In this document: piece by piece, positions 14,399 to 32,957 of the stretch
Layout: every line of letters starts with the position of its first letter
Position numbering within the stretch: position 1 is the first letter of the stretch
NCBI RefSeq assembly: GCF_002897375.1
Contig: NZ_BFAG01000003.1
Location: forward strand, 186,001 to 250,000
Source of the DNA: Deinococcus aerius
GTDB taxonomy: Bacteria; Deinococcota; Deinococci; Deinococcales; Deinococcaceae
DNA length: 64,000 nucleotides
Direction: 5' to 3'
The notes under the pieces: model-generated
What the model was told of the DNA's origin: nothing
Databases searched by the model: none
What the model saw: the letters and a program-made list of their open reading frames with translations, nothing else
Program-made: the position numbers and the translations under genes

Positions 14399-14422
14399 AA
14401 AAAACCCGGGACTCGCCCGGGT
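14399..14422 (-). terminator. Rho-independent terminator of the CRP-family gene
   Basis: Read on the minus strand, a GC-only stem (14422-14416 with 14410-14404) closes a five-base loop and is followed by six U residues (14404-14399). It lies 18 nt after the stop of the CRP-family gene and upstream of nurA, so it separates the two units. Confidence 0.85.
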
Positions 14423-14439
14423 CAGGAATGCTCCCCTTC

Positions 14440-15066
14440 CTACTCGCCGTGATACCCGCTCAGCGCCCGCAGCCCCGCCTCGTCCGTCAGCGTCAGGCAG
14501 CGGTAGGCGGGGGTGAGCAGGCCGTCGTCGCGCATCTCGCCGATCAGCTTGGAGACGCTCTCGCGGGTGGCGCCGGTGCCCTCGGCAATGAGTTCGTGGG
14601 TGGCGCGCACGTACCGGGTGCCGTCGCGGTGGGCCCCGCCCAGGCTGCTGTCCGCCAGGTTCAGCAGGTAACGGGCGATCCGCTCGCGCAGTTCGCCGTC
14701 CTGGATGTGAACCCCGTCGGTCATCATGCGCTGGAGCTGGGCGCCCAGGCTGCGGGTCACCTCCCACAGCTCGGCCGGGCCGAGATGCTGTGGGTGCAGC
14801 GGCGTGACGCTGGCGTCGGTCAGGGCGACGACCTGATGGGCGCGCGCCTGGCCCTGCAGGGTCTCCTCCCCGAAGATGTCGCCGGGCCGCACGTGGCGCA
14901 CGGTCAGGGTGCGGCCCTGCGGCGTCAGGCGCACCGCGCGCAGCAGGCCGCTGTCCAGCCGGTAGAGGCTGGGGGCCGGGTCGCCCGCGTAGTACAGGGT
15001 GTCGCCGCGGCGCAGGGGGCGGCGGAGGGGCTCGTTCGGGAGAGGCGGGGAGGTGTATAGGCTCAT
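14440..15066 (-). CDS. Crp/Fnr-family transcriptional regulator
   Basis: A 208-residue regulator. Residues 1-110 are a cyclic-nucleotide-binding-like barrel ([43 protein letters not shown]). The C-terminal winged helix includes [30 protein letters not shown]. The ATG at 15066 follows CGGAG by 6 nt; the frame is open to 15153, but the extra residues look non-conserved. It is a paralogue of the DdrI-like regulator at 23079, with a more divergent N-terminus. The cAMP-contacting Arg-Ser pair is not evident, so the effector is unknown. Confidence 0.88.
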   Translation of the reverse strand: MSLYTSPPLPNEPLRRPLRRGDTLYYAGDPAPSLYRLDSGLLRAVRLTPQGRTLTVRHVRPGDIFGEETLQGQARAHQVVALTDASVTPLHPQHLGPAELWEVTRSLGAQLQRMMTDGVHIQDGELRERIARYLLNLADSSLGGAHRDGTRYVRATHELIAEGTGATRESVSKLIGEMRDDGLLTPAYRCLTLTDEAGLRALSGYHGE

Positions 15067-15185
15067 GTCGCGCTCCGGGCGGGGGGGGAAGGGGCGGCGG
15101 TCAACCGTTCGGGTCCGACTGTACCCAATTGGTTCAAGGTCGAAGCGTTCCACCCATACTCTGTGAAGAATCTGTCAACTGCTCC

Positions 15186-16100
<915 letters not shown>

Positions 16101-16156
16101 CCGGGCAGTCTCGCGCCTGGCGGGGAGCGGGGAAGCGCCGCCCGCCACCTTCTCGC

Positions 16157-17311
16157 CTACTGCCCCTTGTACCGCGTCAGGAAGTCGTACCGCACCACCC
16201 GGCCGCCAGGGCTGACCCCGTTCACCGCGATAAAGGCGTCGCCGCGGCTGTTAAAGGCGATGGAGGTCGGGAAGTTCAGGCCGCCCAGGACGACCTCCTT
16301 GCTGTTCTTGGCCGAGATGCGGACGACCGAGCCGCTGCCCGGGCCGGTCGGCGCGAGCTGCACGGCGTACAGGTTGCCGTCGGGACCCTTGCGCACGTCG
16401 GTGAGCTGCGACAGCCCGGTCGCCCAGTCCGTCTGCTGGCCCGTGGCCGGATCGACGCGCACGACTTTGGCGGTGCCCGGAACCTCGCCGCCGGGGAGCA
16501 GCGCCACGTACAGCGCCCCGTCCGCCCCCACAGTGAGGCCTGTCGGGACGGCCTGCGCCTGAATGGTGTCGTTCGGGTCGGCGGTCTCCGTGTTGGGTAC
16601 CGTGAGGGGGGCGAAGACCGTCACCAGCGAGACGGCGCCCGTGGCCGGGTCCACCCGCAGGAGGTCGTTGCCTGCCGCGTCGGCGACGTACAGTTGGCCG
16701 TTCAGCGAGGTGATGCCGTAGGGGTGCGAGTCGATGCCGGGCTGGCCGTTCGGGGTGGGAGGCACCGCGGGCACCTTGTCCGGGTTGTTCGCGGCCTCGA
16801 AGGCGAAGAGGTTGGCCACCTCCGTCGTCGCGTTGCCATTGACCCTCAGGACGGCGGCCACCTTGTCTGGCCGCGTCAGCGGGGGGCCGGGGAGAGCGGT
16901 CCACTGGCCGGCCGTGACGTACACGTTGCCGCCCAACGTGGTGATCCGGGCGCCGCCACTGTTGCCGAACGGGGTGCCCACGGACGGCAGCGTGGTGACC
17001 GTCTGCTGCTGCCCGCCGGTATCCACCCGGACCAGCTTGGCGGTGTTGCCCAGCGTGATCTGAACATCCGGCTGGCCCGGAGCGCCCGGGAGGGTGGCGA
17101 CAACCTGATCCCCGCCCGTGCCGCTGTCGATCACCCAGATGTTGCCGCTGCCGTCCACCTCCACCCCCTGCGGCGCGGAGAGGCCGCTGGCGACCGTCTC
17201 ACCGTGCGCGGGCGGAACGGTCTGGATCAGGCGCCCACAACCGGTCAGCAGGGCGAGACCGAGCAGGAACACGGCCGAAGGGGCGGGGCGAGCGGTGGCG
17301 GGGCTGGGCAT
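16157..17311 (-). CDS. ScyD/ScyE-like beta-propeller lipoprotein
   Basis: A 384-residue protein with a lipoprotein signal ([11 protein letters not shown], Cys near 25), so it is probably anchored to the cell envelope. The rest shows repeated NHL/SMP-30-like blades ([76 protein letters not shown]). This matches the ScyD/ScyE family, named after scytonemin-cluster proteins but widespread and mostly of unknown role. A GGAGGA site lies 5-6 nt before the ATG. No partner gene is evident. Confidence 0.8.
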   Translation of the reverse strand: MPSPATARPAPSAVFLLGLALLTGCGRLIQTVPPAHGETVASGLSAPQGVEVDGSGNIWVIDSGTGGDQVVATLPGAPGQPDVQITLGNTAKLVRVDTGGQQQTVTTLPSVGTPFGNSGGARITTLGGNVYVTAGQWTALPGPPLTRPDKVAAVLRVNGNATTEVANLFAFEAANNPDKVPAVPPTPNGQPGIDSHPYGITSLNGQLYVADAAGNDLLRVDPATGAVSLVTVFAPLTVPNTETADPNDTIQAQAVPTGLTVGADGALYVALLPGGEVPGTAKVVRVDPATGQQTDWATGLSQLTDVRKGPDGNLYAVQLAPTGPGSGSVVRISAKNSKEVVLGGLNFPTSIAFNSRGDAFIAVNGVSPGGRVVRYDFLTRYKGQ

Positions 17312-17546
17312 GGGGTCCTCCTGCCCGGTTCACGGGAACCGGCAAGCGTGAGCATGGGCGGACTCGCCTGAAACCGACCTGGAGAGCCTGGCAGCCGACA
17401 AACCCCCACCAGCCCCAGTCCTCAATAGAAGTATATGCTACTTTTCGGCTCCCTCACCAGATACGGCCGTCTTCCGCGGGAAAGGCCCACCGTCAGGACC
17501 ACCGGGGGCGGTGCATCCCGGCGCCGGGAGTGGCAATCTGGGCGGC

Positions 17547-18491
17547 ATGACTGTGCAGATGCCCCTGATCGTGAGCGCCGGGGAGGCGCTGACCGACCTC
17601 GTGACCGCCGGAGGCAACGTCTGGCACGCGCACCCGGGAGGCGCGGCCTGGAACGTCGCGCGGGCCTGCGCGCGGCTGGGGGTGCCCAGCGCCTTTGCGG
17701 GCGCGGTCGGCCAGGACAACTTCGGGGAGGACCTGCGGCGGGCGGGCGGGGAGGCCGGGCTGGACCCCCGCTTTCTCCAGCAGGTGCCCGCCCCGACCCT
17801 CATGGCGGTCGTGTATCAGCTCGACCCGCCCGCCTACCGTTTCCTGGGGGAGAACAGCGCCGACCTGCACTTCGACCCGGCGCGGCTCCCGCAGGGGTGG
17901 GAGGGGGCGGCCCGCTGGCTGCACGTGGGCGGCATCAGCCTCGCCCGCTGGCCGCTCGCCGACACCCTGCTGGGCATGATCGGGACCGCGCGCGGGGCAG
18001 GGGTCAAGGTCAGCTTCGACCCCAACGCCCGCATCACGCACCGCCACCCCGACTACCCCGCCGTGTTCGAGCGGGTCATCCGCCAGGCCGACCTCCTCAA
18101 GTTCAGCGACGAGGACCTGAGCTTCTTCTTCCCGGGCCTGTCCGAGGAGGACGCCCTGCGGCGCGTGCGCGGCCTGAACGCCCGCTGCCCCATCGTGGTG
18201 ACGCGCGGCGCGCAGGGGGCGACCCTGTACCAGCCCGCCGGCCGGGCGGACCTGCCGACCGTGCCCGTCGCGGTGGCGGACACGGTCGGCGCGGGGGACG
18301 CGCTCTGCGCCGGGCTTCTCGTGAGCGCGACCGAGCGCCCGGACGCCCGGTGGACCGAGCACCTGCAGCTCGGGCTGCGCGCCGCCGCCGCCGCCTGCGC
18401 CCGCCCCGGCGCCTACGCCCCCACCCGCGCGGACCTGGAGGCATTGGGGGGCGGACGGCCCGGGCTGGGTGGATCAGGAGAGTCAGGTTGA
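17547..18491 (+). CDS. PfkB-family carbohydrate kinase (fructokinase-like)
   Basis: A 314-residue ribokinase-fold sugar kinase. The N-terminal [11 protein letters not shown], the [15 protein letters not shown] sugar-binding turn and the C-terminal [17 protein letters not shown] anion-hole motif with its catalytic Asp are all present. Such enzymes phosphorylate fructose or related sugars. The ATG at 17547 is 7 nt after CAATCT, a weak match to the leaderless -10 pattern; the frame is open to 17511. It stands alone, so the substrate is inferred only from family. Confidence 0.87.
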   Translation: MTVQMPLIVSAGEALTDLVTAGGNVWHAHPGGAAWNVARACARLGVPSAFAGAVGQDNFGEDLRRAGGEAGLDPRFLQQVPAPTLMAVVYQLDPPAYRFLGENSADLHFDPARLPQGWEGAARWLHVGGISLARWPLADTLLGMIGTARGAGVKVSFDPNARITHRHPDYPAVFERVIRQADLLKFSDEDLSFFFPGLSEEDALRRVRGLNARCPIVVTRGAQGATLYQPAGRADLPTVPVAVADTVGAGDALCAGLLVSATERPDARWTEHLQLGLRAAAAACARPGAYAPTRADLEALGGGRPGLGGSGESG

Positions 18492-18503
18492 GGACGCTTT
18501 TTT

Positions 18504-18574
18504 CTCCCGCTCCCCCTGCGGGAGACTCGCAGAGCTGCTTGCAGACCGGTACGGCCCCGCAGGGGGAGAGGGGG
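18504..18574. repeat. Dispersed palindromic repeat, family 1, copy 1
   Basis: About 70 bp shared with 31303-31370. Common blocks are GCGGGAGACT, AGCTGC, GCAGAC, GGTAC and CCGCAGG. The arms (CTCCCCCTGCGGGAG and CCCCGCAGGGGGAG) are nearly complementary, so the unit can form a long hairpin. It lies in the 216-bp gap between the PfkB gene and the convergent HD-GYP gene. Nothing else is recognised in that gap. Confidence 0.75.
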
Positions 18575-18707
18575 CGTACGGCGGGCGCAGTATGTCTCCC
18601 CGTCCAACCTCCTCCCCCTCCTGCTCAATCCGCTGGCTCTCTGGGCGGGGCGGTCTTGGCTTTGCCCGGTTCAATACGGGCCGGGCGGCGGCTCCTCCCG
18701 GCCAGGC

Positions 18708-20057
18708 TTACACCACCAGGCGCACGTCGTCCTGTTCGGTCATCAGGTGGAGGAAGGCCTCGACGTACTGGGGGTCGAACTGCCGCCCGGCCCCCGCGCG
18801 GATCTCGGCCAGGGCGCGGTGGCGGGTCCAGGCGGGCTTGTAGGGCCGCGCACTGATGAGGGCGTCGTACACGTCCACGATGGCGAACAGCCGCGCGGTC
18901 TCGGGGATGTCCTTGCCGCGCAGCCCGGCGGGATAGCCGCCGCCGTCCCAGCGCTCGTGGTGGTACCGCACCAGGTCGAGGGTCCCGGCGGGCAGGAAAT
19001 GCAGGTCCTGCAGCATGTCGTACCCGAGCGCCGCGTGGGTCTGGATGATTCGGCGCTCCTCGGGGTCGAGGGGGCCACGCTTGTGCAGGATGCGGTCGGG
19101 AATCGCCAGCTTGCCCAGGTCGTGCAGATACGCGCCCCAGCGCAGCGCCCCCACGCGCTCCTCGTCCCAGCCCAGCCGCTCGGCGAGCCGCACGCTGGTG
19201 CTCACCACCCGCGTCGTGTGGCCGCCGGTATCGTCGTCGCGGCGTTCCAGGGCCGCCCCCAGCGAGCGCAGGGTGAGGTCGTTGGCCTCGCGCAGGTCGC
19301 GGATCGCCTGCCACTGCCCGAGCTGCGCGCCCATCAGCCGCGCGAAGGAGGCGACGACCGCGATCTCCGCCGCCGCGAAGGCCCCCTCGGGGCGGGCCAG
19401 GACGAGCATCCCCAGGTGCTGCGCCGCGCCGCCGTACACCTCCGCAACGTGGTAGCTGGCGCGCTCCTCCCGGCGCAGGAGCGTCAGCACCTCCCCGGCC
19501 ACCCAGTGGTCGGCCTGCACGCTGCGGCTGTCCTCGTCGCCGGGGTAGATGGGCCGCTGCATGTGGGCGGCGTAGGCCCCGCGCCCCGCCAGGATGACCG
19601 GCGTGCCCTGGCGGTAGGCCACAAAGGCGATGTGCGGCGCCACGTCCAGCCCCTGGAGAATTTCCACCCCAGCCCGGCTGATCGCCTCCACGTTCCCGGC
19701 CTGCGCCAGCCGTTCGCTGCCGCTCTGGAGCGCCTCGGCCGTCCGGCGCGTCCAGGTCAGCCGCGTAACCGTGACCTTCTCGCGGACGGTCAGGCCCCCC
19801 AGCGCCCCGGCCACCAGCAGCCCCCCGAGCAGGTCGGGCAGCTCGCCCGGCCCGTGCAGCACGAGCGAGGCCAAAAAGCCCATGAGGTAGGCGGCGGGCG
19901 CCGTCCAGCGCAGCCCCCCGCCCAGCGGCCACGTCACCCCGGCCAACAGCAGCGCCGCGCCGATCAGCAGCCCCAGGTGTCCGACCAGCGCCGCGTATCC
20001 CAGAACGCCCAGCCCCAGCACCAGCCACAGGTACGTCAGCACGAGTCGGCGGTTCAC
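18708..20057 (-). CDS. Membrane-anchored HD-GYP phosphodiesterase with GAF-like region
   Basis: A 449-residue protein. Residues 1-90 hold four to five hydrophobic helices, 110-250 form a GAF-like sensor region, and 265-440 form an HD-GYP domain. Metal and signature residues are visible: HD 312-313 (LHDLGKLAIPDRILHK), HHE 366-368, and GYP 374-376 in DGGGYPAGLRGKDIP. HD-GYP proteins hydrolyse cyclic di-GMP. GTG 20057 is chosen because TATGGT (20069-20064) ends 6 nt upstream with no ribosome site. The frame remains open far upstream only because it runs antisense through gyrA. It is divergent from gyrA. Confidence 0.9.
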   Translation of the reverse strand: MNRRLVLTYLWLVLGLGVLGYAALVGHLGLLIGAALLLAGVTWPLGGGLRWTAPAAYLMGFLASLVLHGPGELPDLLGGLLVAGALGGLTVREKVTVTRLTWTRRTAEALQSGSERLAQAGNVEAISRAGVEILQGLDVAPHIAFVAYRQGTPVILAGRGAYAAHMQRPIYPGDEDSRSVQADHWVAGEVLTLLRREERASYHVAEVYGGAAQHLGMLVLARPEGAFAAAEIAVVASFARLMGAQLGQWQAIRDLREANDLTLRSLGAALERRDDDTGGHTTRVVSTSVRLAERLGWDEERVGALRWGAYLHDLGKLAIPDRILHKRGPLDPEERRIIQTHAALGYDMLQDLHFLPAGTLDLVRYHHERWDGGGYPAGLRGKDIPETARLFAIVDVYDALISARPYKPAWTRHRALAEIRAGAGRQFDPQYVEAFLHLMTEQDDVRLVV

Positions 20058-20202
20058 GGGGCCACCATAGCACCTGGATGAAGACCTCCTAAATATAATT
20101 CCGTACATTCTCATGAGCGCTGCGGCGGGGCGGGCGCGCCGACTCAGCGCCCATTTTTCGGACTTCGCAGTAGACTGTCCCCTGCGAAGGAAGGAGCAGT
20201 TA

Positions 20203-20219
20203 TTACGCTGCAAGCATAA
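20203..20219. promoter_or_regulatory. Candidate radiation/desiccation response motif (RDRM) of gyrA
   Basis: TTACGCTGCAAGCATAA is a 17-bp imperfect palindrome of the TTAYGY..RCRTAA type. The published Deinococcus consensus is TTATGYCATWDRCRTAA, and 13 of 17 positions agree. It overlaps the likely -35 of the gyrA promoter, as expected for an operator of the DdrO repressor. gyrA is a known member of this regulon in other Deinococcus species. The central bases differ, so affinity may be low. Confidence 0.55.
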
Positions 20220-20230
20220 TGTGATAGACT
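20203..20230 (+). promoter_or_regulatory. Likely gyrA promoter
   Basis: A possible -35 TTACGC (20203-20208), a 16-bp spacer and a -10 TAGACT (20225-20230). The predicted transcript would start near 20237 and leave a leader of about 80 nt. The -35 is inside the candidate RDRM. Confidence 0.5.
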
Positions 20231-20312
20231 GATTCCATTCCCGGCCCGCCGGGTTTCCCCTTCCTCTCGTCGTCAGCGAGCCCCCGTTCGGCTGACGCCC
20301 ACAGACTGGAGC

Positions 20313-22745
<2,433 letters not shown>

Positions 22746-22767
22746 GAGCGCCGCCTCCTTCGGCAGT

Positions 22768-22797
22768 GCCCGGTCGCAACGGCCGGGCGCTTCTTTT
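22768..22797 (+). terminator. gyrA terminator
   Basis: Nine-base arms 22768-22776 and 22780-22788 pair with one G-U, and are followed by GCTTCTTTT. The hairpin begins 23 nt after the gyrA stop. Confidence 0.8.
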
Positions 22798-22989
22798 CGG
22801 GGTCCAACCCCGGGCGAGTCGGCGCCTACCCCACCTTGCAACATCCATTTGGGGGGACGCCTTCTATGAGCGCCTCCTGAGGTCGGCGCCGGGCTGGTGG
22901 CCCCCTCTTTCCCGTTGTGGCGCGGCTCCACCACCCCTCCCCCACGGTCGAGCTTTGTAAGCTAAATACTGCTTAAAGAAACAAAAGTG
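22798..22989. other. Non-coding stretch between the gyrA terminator and the DdrI-like promoter
   Basis: About 190 bp without a convincing reading frame. It holds two GTCGGCGCC words near 22818 and 22883. Close to the promoter is the imperfect inverted repeat TAAGC..GCTTA (about 22959-22976), which could be a regulator site. No RNA gene was recognised. Confidence 0.4.
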
Positions 22990-23018
22990 TTTACAAAATG
23001 CCTGACTTCGGTTACACT
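22990..23018 (+). promoter_or_regulatory. Strong vegetative promoter of the DdrI-like gene
   Basis: TTTACA (22990-22995) and TACACT (23013-23018) are separated by exactly 17 bp, a near-consensus sigma-70 arrangement. The predicted leader is about 54 nt and ends in an AGGAGG ribosome site (23065-23070). Confidence 0.75.
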
Positions 23019-23078
23019 GTGACCTGTGCCGGGATGTGCCCGGCGGCCCGCAAAACCAACGCCCAGGAGGCGACCCCA

Positions 23079-23690
<612 letters not shown>

Positions 23691-23707
23691 TCCCGCCTCT
23701 CCCCCAG

Positions 23708-23735
23708 ACCGTCCGGTTCACGCCGGGCGGTTTTT
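23708..23735 (+). terminator. Terminator of the DdrI-like gene
   Basis: Arms 23708-23716 and 23723-23731 (ACCGTCCGG with CCGGGCGGT, one G-U pair) enclose a six-base loop and run into TTTTT. It begins 18 nt after the stop codon. Confidence 0.88.
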
Positions 23736-23825
23736 GCTGTTGGTGGTGGGGAGGCCTGCCTAGGGTCCCCACTCGTCCAGACGCGGGGGACAACTCGGGT
23801 TAGCGTGCCCGGTACACTTGCAGCC

Positions 23826-25208
23826 ATGACGACCCCGACCTTTACCCCCGGGCGGCCCCTGCGGGTCGCCGTGATCGGCAGCGGCCCCAGCGGCATCTAT
23901 GCGGCGGAGGCCCTGACCAAGCAGACTGGCCTCCCGGTCGAGGTGGACGTGTTCGACCGCCTCCCCACCCCCTACGGCCTGGTGCGCTACGGGGTGGCGC
24001 CCGACCACCTCACGATCAAGAGCGTGACCAAGGGCTTCGAGAAGACGCTCTCGGATCCCCGGGTGCGCTTCCTGGGCAATGTGGAGTTCGGGACCGACCT
24101 CACCTATGAGGAAGTGAAAGCCCACTACGACGCGATCATCTACACCGTCGGCGCCTCCTCCGACCGCCGCCTGGGGATTCCGGGCGAGGACCTGAAGGGC
24201 TCCATGAGCGCGACCGAGTTCGTCGCCTGGTACAACGGCCACCCGGACGCGGCGGCGCGCGAGCTGGTGCTGAACGCGACCGGCGTGGCGGTGGTCGGGG
24301 TGGGGAACGTGGCCCTGGACGTGAGCCGCATCCTCGTCAAGACGGTGGGCGAACTGCACGCCAGCGACATCGCCGCCCACGCGCTGAAGGCGCTTGAACA
24401 CAGCCACGTGCGGGACGTGTGGGTGCTGGGCCGGCGCGGGCCCCTCCAGGCCAAGTTCACGACCAAGGAATTGCGCGAGTTCGGGGAGCTGGAGGGCGCG
24501 GACCCCATCGTGAAACCCGGGGAGATCGCGGTGAGCGAGGCGGAGGAGGCGACGGTCACCGACAACGTGGTCAAGAAGAACCTGGAGGTGCTGCGCGACT
24601 TCGCCGCCCGGACGCCGGGGGGCAAGGAGCGCCGCGTCCACCTGCGGTTCCTCGTCTCCCCCGTCGAGATTCTGGACGACGGCGAGGGCCACGTGGGCGG
24701 CCTGAGGATTGAGCGCAACCGCCTGGACGAGCAGGGCAACGCGGTCGGGACCGGCGAGTACGAGACCTTGCCGGTGCAGATGGTGCTGCGCTCGGTGGGG
24801 TACAAGGGCGTGGCCCTGCCCGGCGTGCCCTTCAACGAGCGCCAGGGTGTGATCCCCAACGTGGAGGGCCGGGTCGAGGGCCGCCCGGGCGAGTACACGG
24901 CGGGCTGGATCAAGCGCGGCCCCAGCGGCGTGATCGGTACGAACAGGAAGGATGCGGTGGACACGGTGGCGCACCTGCTGGCGGACGCGAGGGCCGGGGC
25001 CTTGCCCCTCGCCCCCGACGCCACCCGCGAGGCCGTGGACACGTTGCTGCGGCAGAAGGGCGTGGACGTGTACACCTTCCACGACTGGCGGGAGCTGGAC
25101 GCCCACGAACTCGCCCAGGGCCAGGCGCAGGGCCGCCCCCGCGCCAAGGTCGTCCACCGGCACGAGATGCTGACCCACCGCCGCAAGGGGGAACTGGCGG
25201 GGGGCTGA
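23826..25208 (+). CDS. Ferredoxin/adrenodoxin-type NADP+ reductase (FprA-like flavoprotein)
   Basis: A 460-residue FAD enzyme resembling mycobacterial FprA and adrenodoxin reductase. It shows the FAD motif VAVIGSGPSGIYAAEAL, the family block DRLPTPYGLVRYGVAPDHLTIKSV, the second Rossmann motif VAVVGVGNVALDVSRILVK, and GWIKRGPSGVIGTNRKDA. It probably moves electrons between NADPH and ferredoxins. TACACT (23813-23818) ends 7 nt before the ATG with no ribosome site, indicating a leaderless mRNA. A second, structurally unrelated ferredoxin-reductase-type enzyme follows 62 bp downstream. Confidence 0.88.
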   Translation: MTTPTFTPGRPLRVAVIGSGPSGIYAAEALTKQTGLPVEVDVFDRLPTPYGLVRYGVAPDHLTIKSVTKGFEKTLSDPRVRFLGNVEFGTDLTYEEVKAHYDAIIYTVGASSDRRLGIPGEDLKGSMSATEFVAWYNGHPDAAARELVLNATGVAVVGVGNVALDVSRILVKTVGELHASDIAAHALKALEHSHVRDVWVLGRRGPLQAKFTTKELREFGELEGADPIVKPGEIAVSEAEEATVTDNVVKKNLEVLRDFAARTPGGKERRVHLRFLVSPVEILDDGEGHVGGLRIERNRLDEQGNAVGTGEYETLPVQMVLRSVGYKGVALPGVPFNERQGVIPNVEGRVEGRPGEYTAGWIKRGPSGVIGTNRKDAVDTVAHLLADARAGALPLAPDATREAVDTLLRQKGVDVYTFHDWRELDAHELAQGQAQGRPRAKVVHRHEMLTHRRKGELAGG

Positions 25209-25223
25209 GCATCGGGACACCGG

Positions 25224-25252
25224 GGGCCGGGGGACAGGCGTTCCCCCGGCCC
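25224..25252 (+). terminator. Hairpin between the two flavoprotein genes
   Basis: A perfect 11-bp GC-rich stem (25224-25234 with 25242-25252) and a seven-base loop follow the FprA-like stop by 15 nt. There is no U-run, and a TACT-containing -10 for the next gene starts six bases later. It may attenuate rather than fully end transcription. Confidence 0.6.
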
Positions 25253-25270
25253 TCTGCCATACTCCCGGCG

Positions 25271-26278
<1,008 letters not shown>

Positions 26279-27007
26279 GCCACCCTGTTTCCAGAAGGAG
26301 TGCGCAGGTGAAACCCGCCGCCGCTCTTCTGACAGGAAGGGCAGGGGTCTTCTGTGGCCTGGCAGGAAGGCGGGCGTTGCTTGACACCATCCACCCAGCC
26401 TCCCCCGCAAACACTTGATGCGAAATGAGAAGGTGGGGGGAAGTGGCCTTTTCAGCGTCTAGCACGAAGGCGAGCTATGCTCGCCACCCCCCTCCCAGCC
26501 TCCCCCGCAAGGGGGGAGGAGTCAGTGCGCCAGAGCTTCTGCCTCCCAAAACCGTCAACTGTGGACGACCGATCCCCACAAGGGAACTTGCTCTCGCACC
26601 GCCTTCACCCCGCCTTGCTCGCGCAGCGAGACGGTGGGCGAGCGACTGAGGATGCAACAAGATCAAACCTTGCGCGTCAAGGAAAGCGGCCACGGGCGAA
26701 CTGGGCCGAGCCCCTTGCCCAGCGCAGCGCCGCTCCCCCTCCACCGAGAGGAGAGACACGTGAGCAGGCCTGGCGTCAACGCGCGGGCCGCCCCGCGCGG
26801 CGGAGTCGTCGCCCCCTCTGGGGGGAGGGGGGTGGGGCCAAACCGAATCAAGTTGCCCTGCCCCTTTCTCCTCATCCAAACGCCCCTCCACACCAAAGCC
26901 ACTTCGAGGCCAGCCCCACCCCCAGCCTGGGTTGACTCCCCGCCCCACGTCCCCGACCCCCTCTTCAGAAGCGCGGCCCCACCGCCGCCCCCGCTAGAAT
27001 GCCGCCC
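26279..27007. repeat. 729-bp intergenic mosaic of GC-rich hairpins
   Basis: No convincing gene was found; open frames on both strands here are low-complexity by-products of high GC. The stretch contains CCCAGCCTCCCCCGCAA twice (26394-26410 and 26494-26510), the second extended into a perfect C/G hairpin (family 2). Further hairpins lie near 26620 (CTCGCGCAGCGAG) and 26785-26840. TAGAAT at 26995-27000 is the promoter hexamer of the next gene. Confidence 0.55.
26485..26521. repeat. Dispersed hairpin repeat, family 2, copy 1
   Basis: A C-run/G-run hairpin preceded by CCTCCCAGC, closely matching 31451-31486. Both have the layout CACCCCC-CTCCCA-CCTCCCCC-CAA-GGGGGAGG. Confidence 0.65.
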
Positions 27008-28681
<1,674 letters not shown>

Positions 28682-28754
28682 CTCTCCCTGAAGACTTCAG
28701 GGCTGGTCAGCCACCTCATCTCTTCCGTCAGCGGGGGGAGCGTATCGTGCCGGA

Positions 28755-30233
<1,479 letters not shown>

Positions 30234-30265
30234 CTCCCGGGACTTCCCGCACCCCTCCCTGGACC

Positions 30266-30293
30266 TAAAATAGGACCATGTCGGGGGCCACGC

Positions 30294-30301
<8 letters not shown>
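30266..30301 (+). promoter_or_regulatory. Leaderless promoter and 7-codon upstream ORF before ispH
   Basis: TAAAAT (30266-30271) ends 6 nt before an ATG at 30278, which opens the mini-frame MSGATHG and stops at 30299-30301. That stop overlaps the ispH start region (ATG 30294). By the leaderless rule the mRNA would begin at the mini-frame, so ispH may be translated by coupling. Alternatively GGGG at 30283-30286 could act as a weak ribosome site. Confidence 0.45.
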
Positions 30302-31289
<988 letters not shown>

Positions 31290-31302
31290 GGGCGGATCAG
31301 TT

Positions 31303-31370
31303 CTCTCCCCTTGCGGGAGACTTGCAAAGCTGCGGAGCAGACTGGTACAGCTCCGCAGGAGAGGGCCGGG
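31303..31370. repeat. Dispersed palindromic repeat, family 1, copy 2
   Basis: Matches 18504-18574 along its length (GCGGGAGACTTGCAAAGCTGC.., GCAGACTGGTACAGC, CCGCAGGAGAGGG). The arms are complementary. It begins 13 nt after the ispH stop, so it may also act as a terminator or mRNA end. Confidence 0.75.
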
Positions 31371-31450
31371 GTGAAGGGGTGTGTAACCAGCTTTGGCGTC
31401 TGCAAGCTGGCTTGCTACGTCTACCCGCCGCGCCGCAGGACGTGCCCGCT

Positions 31451-31486
31451 CACCCCCTCCCAACCTCCCCCCTCAAGGGGGAGGGG
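31451..31486. repeat. Dispersed hairpin repeat, family 2, copy 2
   Basis: CACCCCCTCCCAACCTCCCC followed by a TCAA loop and the complementary G-run. It is the counterpart of 26485-26521 and lies in the same 266-bp gap as the family 1 repeat. The rest of this gap has no recognised feature. Confidence 0.65.
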
Positions 31487-31555
31487 CTTTTGGGGCCGCC
31501 ACACCCAGCTTTCTCTCCTGTGGGAAGGCTCCGTATACCCCTCTCCTTTTTCCGC

Positions 31556-32427
31556 CTACCCCTCGCGGATATACCCCGTCTTCAGGAACTCCTGCACCAG
31601 CGGTTCGAGGTCGTGCAGGGCGAGGTCGCTGCGCATGGCGTACTCGGCGGGCGAGAGCCGGTCGTGCAGGGCGCGCAGCAGCGCGAGACCGACCGGGCCA
31701 TACTGCGCGCGGAAAGCGCGGTGCACGTCGAGGATGGGGTTCAGGGCGTCGCGGCCCCGCAGCATCATCGCGTAGGGGCGGTGCGCCCAGCCGGCGAGGC
31801 TGCTGGGCAGGATCAGCGTCTGCGGGCGCAGAGGTGCGGGAAAGGCCCCCTCGTAGGGCAGCGTGGCGGGCATGGTGGCGATGATCTCGCCGCGCACGTA
31901 GAAGATCGCGCCGGTGGGCCGGGCGTGCAGGCCGGTGAAGTCCTCCGTCAGGTTGAACTTCCAGGCGCGGCTGCCCACGCCGCTCAGCACGTGCGCGTAT
32001 GTGGGCGGGAGGGGATGCGCGTTGAGGACCGCGCCCTGCTCGTAGAGGTTGAGGAGTTCACCCAGGGCCTGTTCCCCGGTGGCGCTCACGGCGGCGGCGG
32101 TGACGGTGCGGCCCTCGAACAGCAGCACGTAGGCGCTCTGGTCACCCAGGGTGGCGTGCAGGTAGCCGTACCACGCTGCCTCGTGCAGGTACTTCAGGAA
32201 GGCGTGCAGGTCGCAGAAATGCACCTTCAGGCCCGCGTGGGTGGGCGGCGACTGCGGCAGGAAGCGCGCCAGGAACGGCGACGCGGTGGGAAACATCGGG
32301 GCGAGGTCGGGAATCCACTCGGCGAGTTCCTCCGGCGGCTCATTGCCCGCGGCCTCCGGGCGGTGCGGCTCGGGCCGCCCCCCCTCTCGCCGCAGGCCGT
32401 CGCCGGGCTGGCCCTCCCCCTGCGACA

Positions 32428-32428
<1 letters not shown>
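31556..32428 (-). CDS. Conserved-looking protein of unknown function
   Basis: A 290-residue soluble protein with no family I recognise. After about 55 Pro/Glu-rich residues it has a globular region with LKVHFCDLHAFLKYLHEAAWYGYLHATLGDQSAYVLLFEGRTVTA. This pattern recalls small sensor or adaptor domains that bind a ligand, and the C-terminus is helical (LHDRLSPAEYAMRSDLALHDLEPLVQEFL). The start codon shares one base with the stop of the upstream gamma-CA gene (TGATG), so it is the last of a three-gene minus-strand operon with the Nudix and carbonic-anhydrase-like genes. Confidence 0.7.
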
Positions 32429-32937
<509 letters not shown>

Positions 32938-32957
32938 GGGGCCTCCGGGAACTGCGC

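Noticed and set aside
17424..17446. Short AT-richer palindrome (AAGTA..TACTT) between the lipoprotein and PfkB genes
   Set aside because: Arms of five bases only and no promoter around it; could be a regulator site but not supportable.
22959..22976. TAAGC..GCTTA as an RDRM upstream of the DdrI-like gene
   Set aside because: Length and half-sites do not match the 17-bp motif; kept only as an unassigned inverted repeat.
26475..26948. Frames of about 155 codons on both strands in the 26.3-27.0 kb gap
   Set aside because: Pro/Gly/Arg-rich, made of hairpin repeats, no promoter hexamer or ribosome site at their starts.
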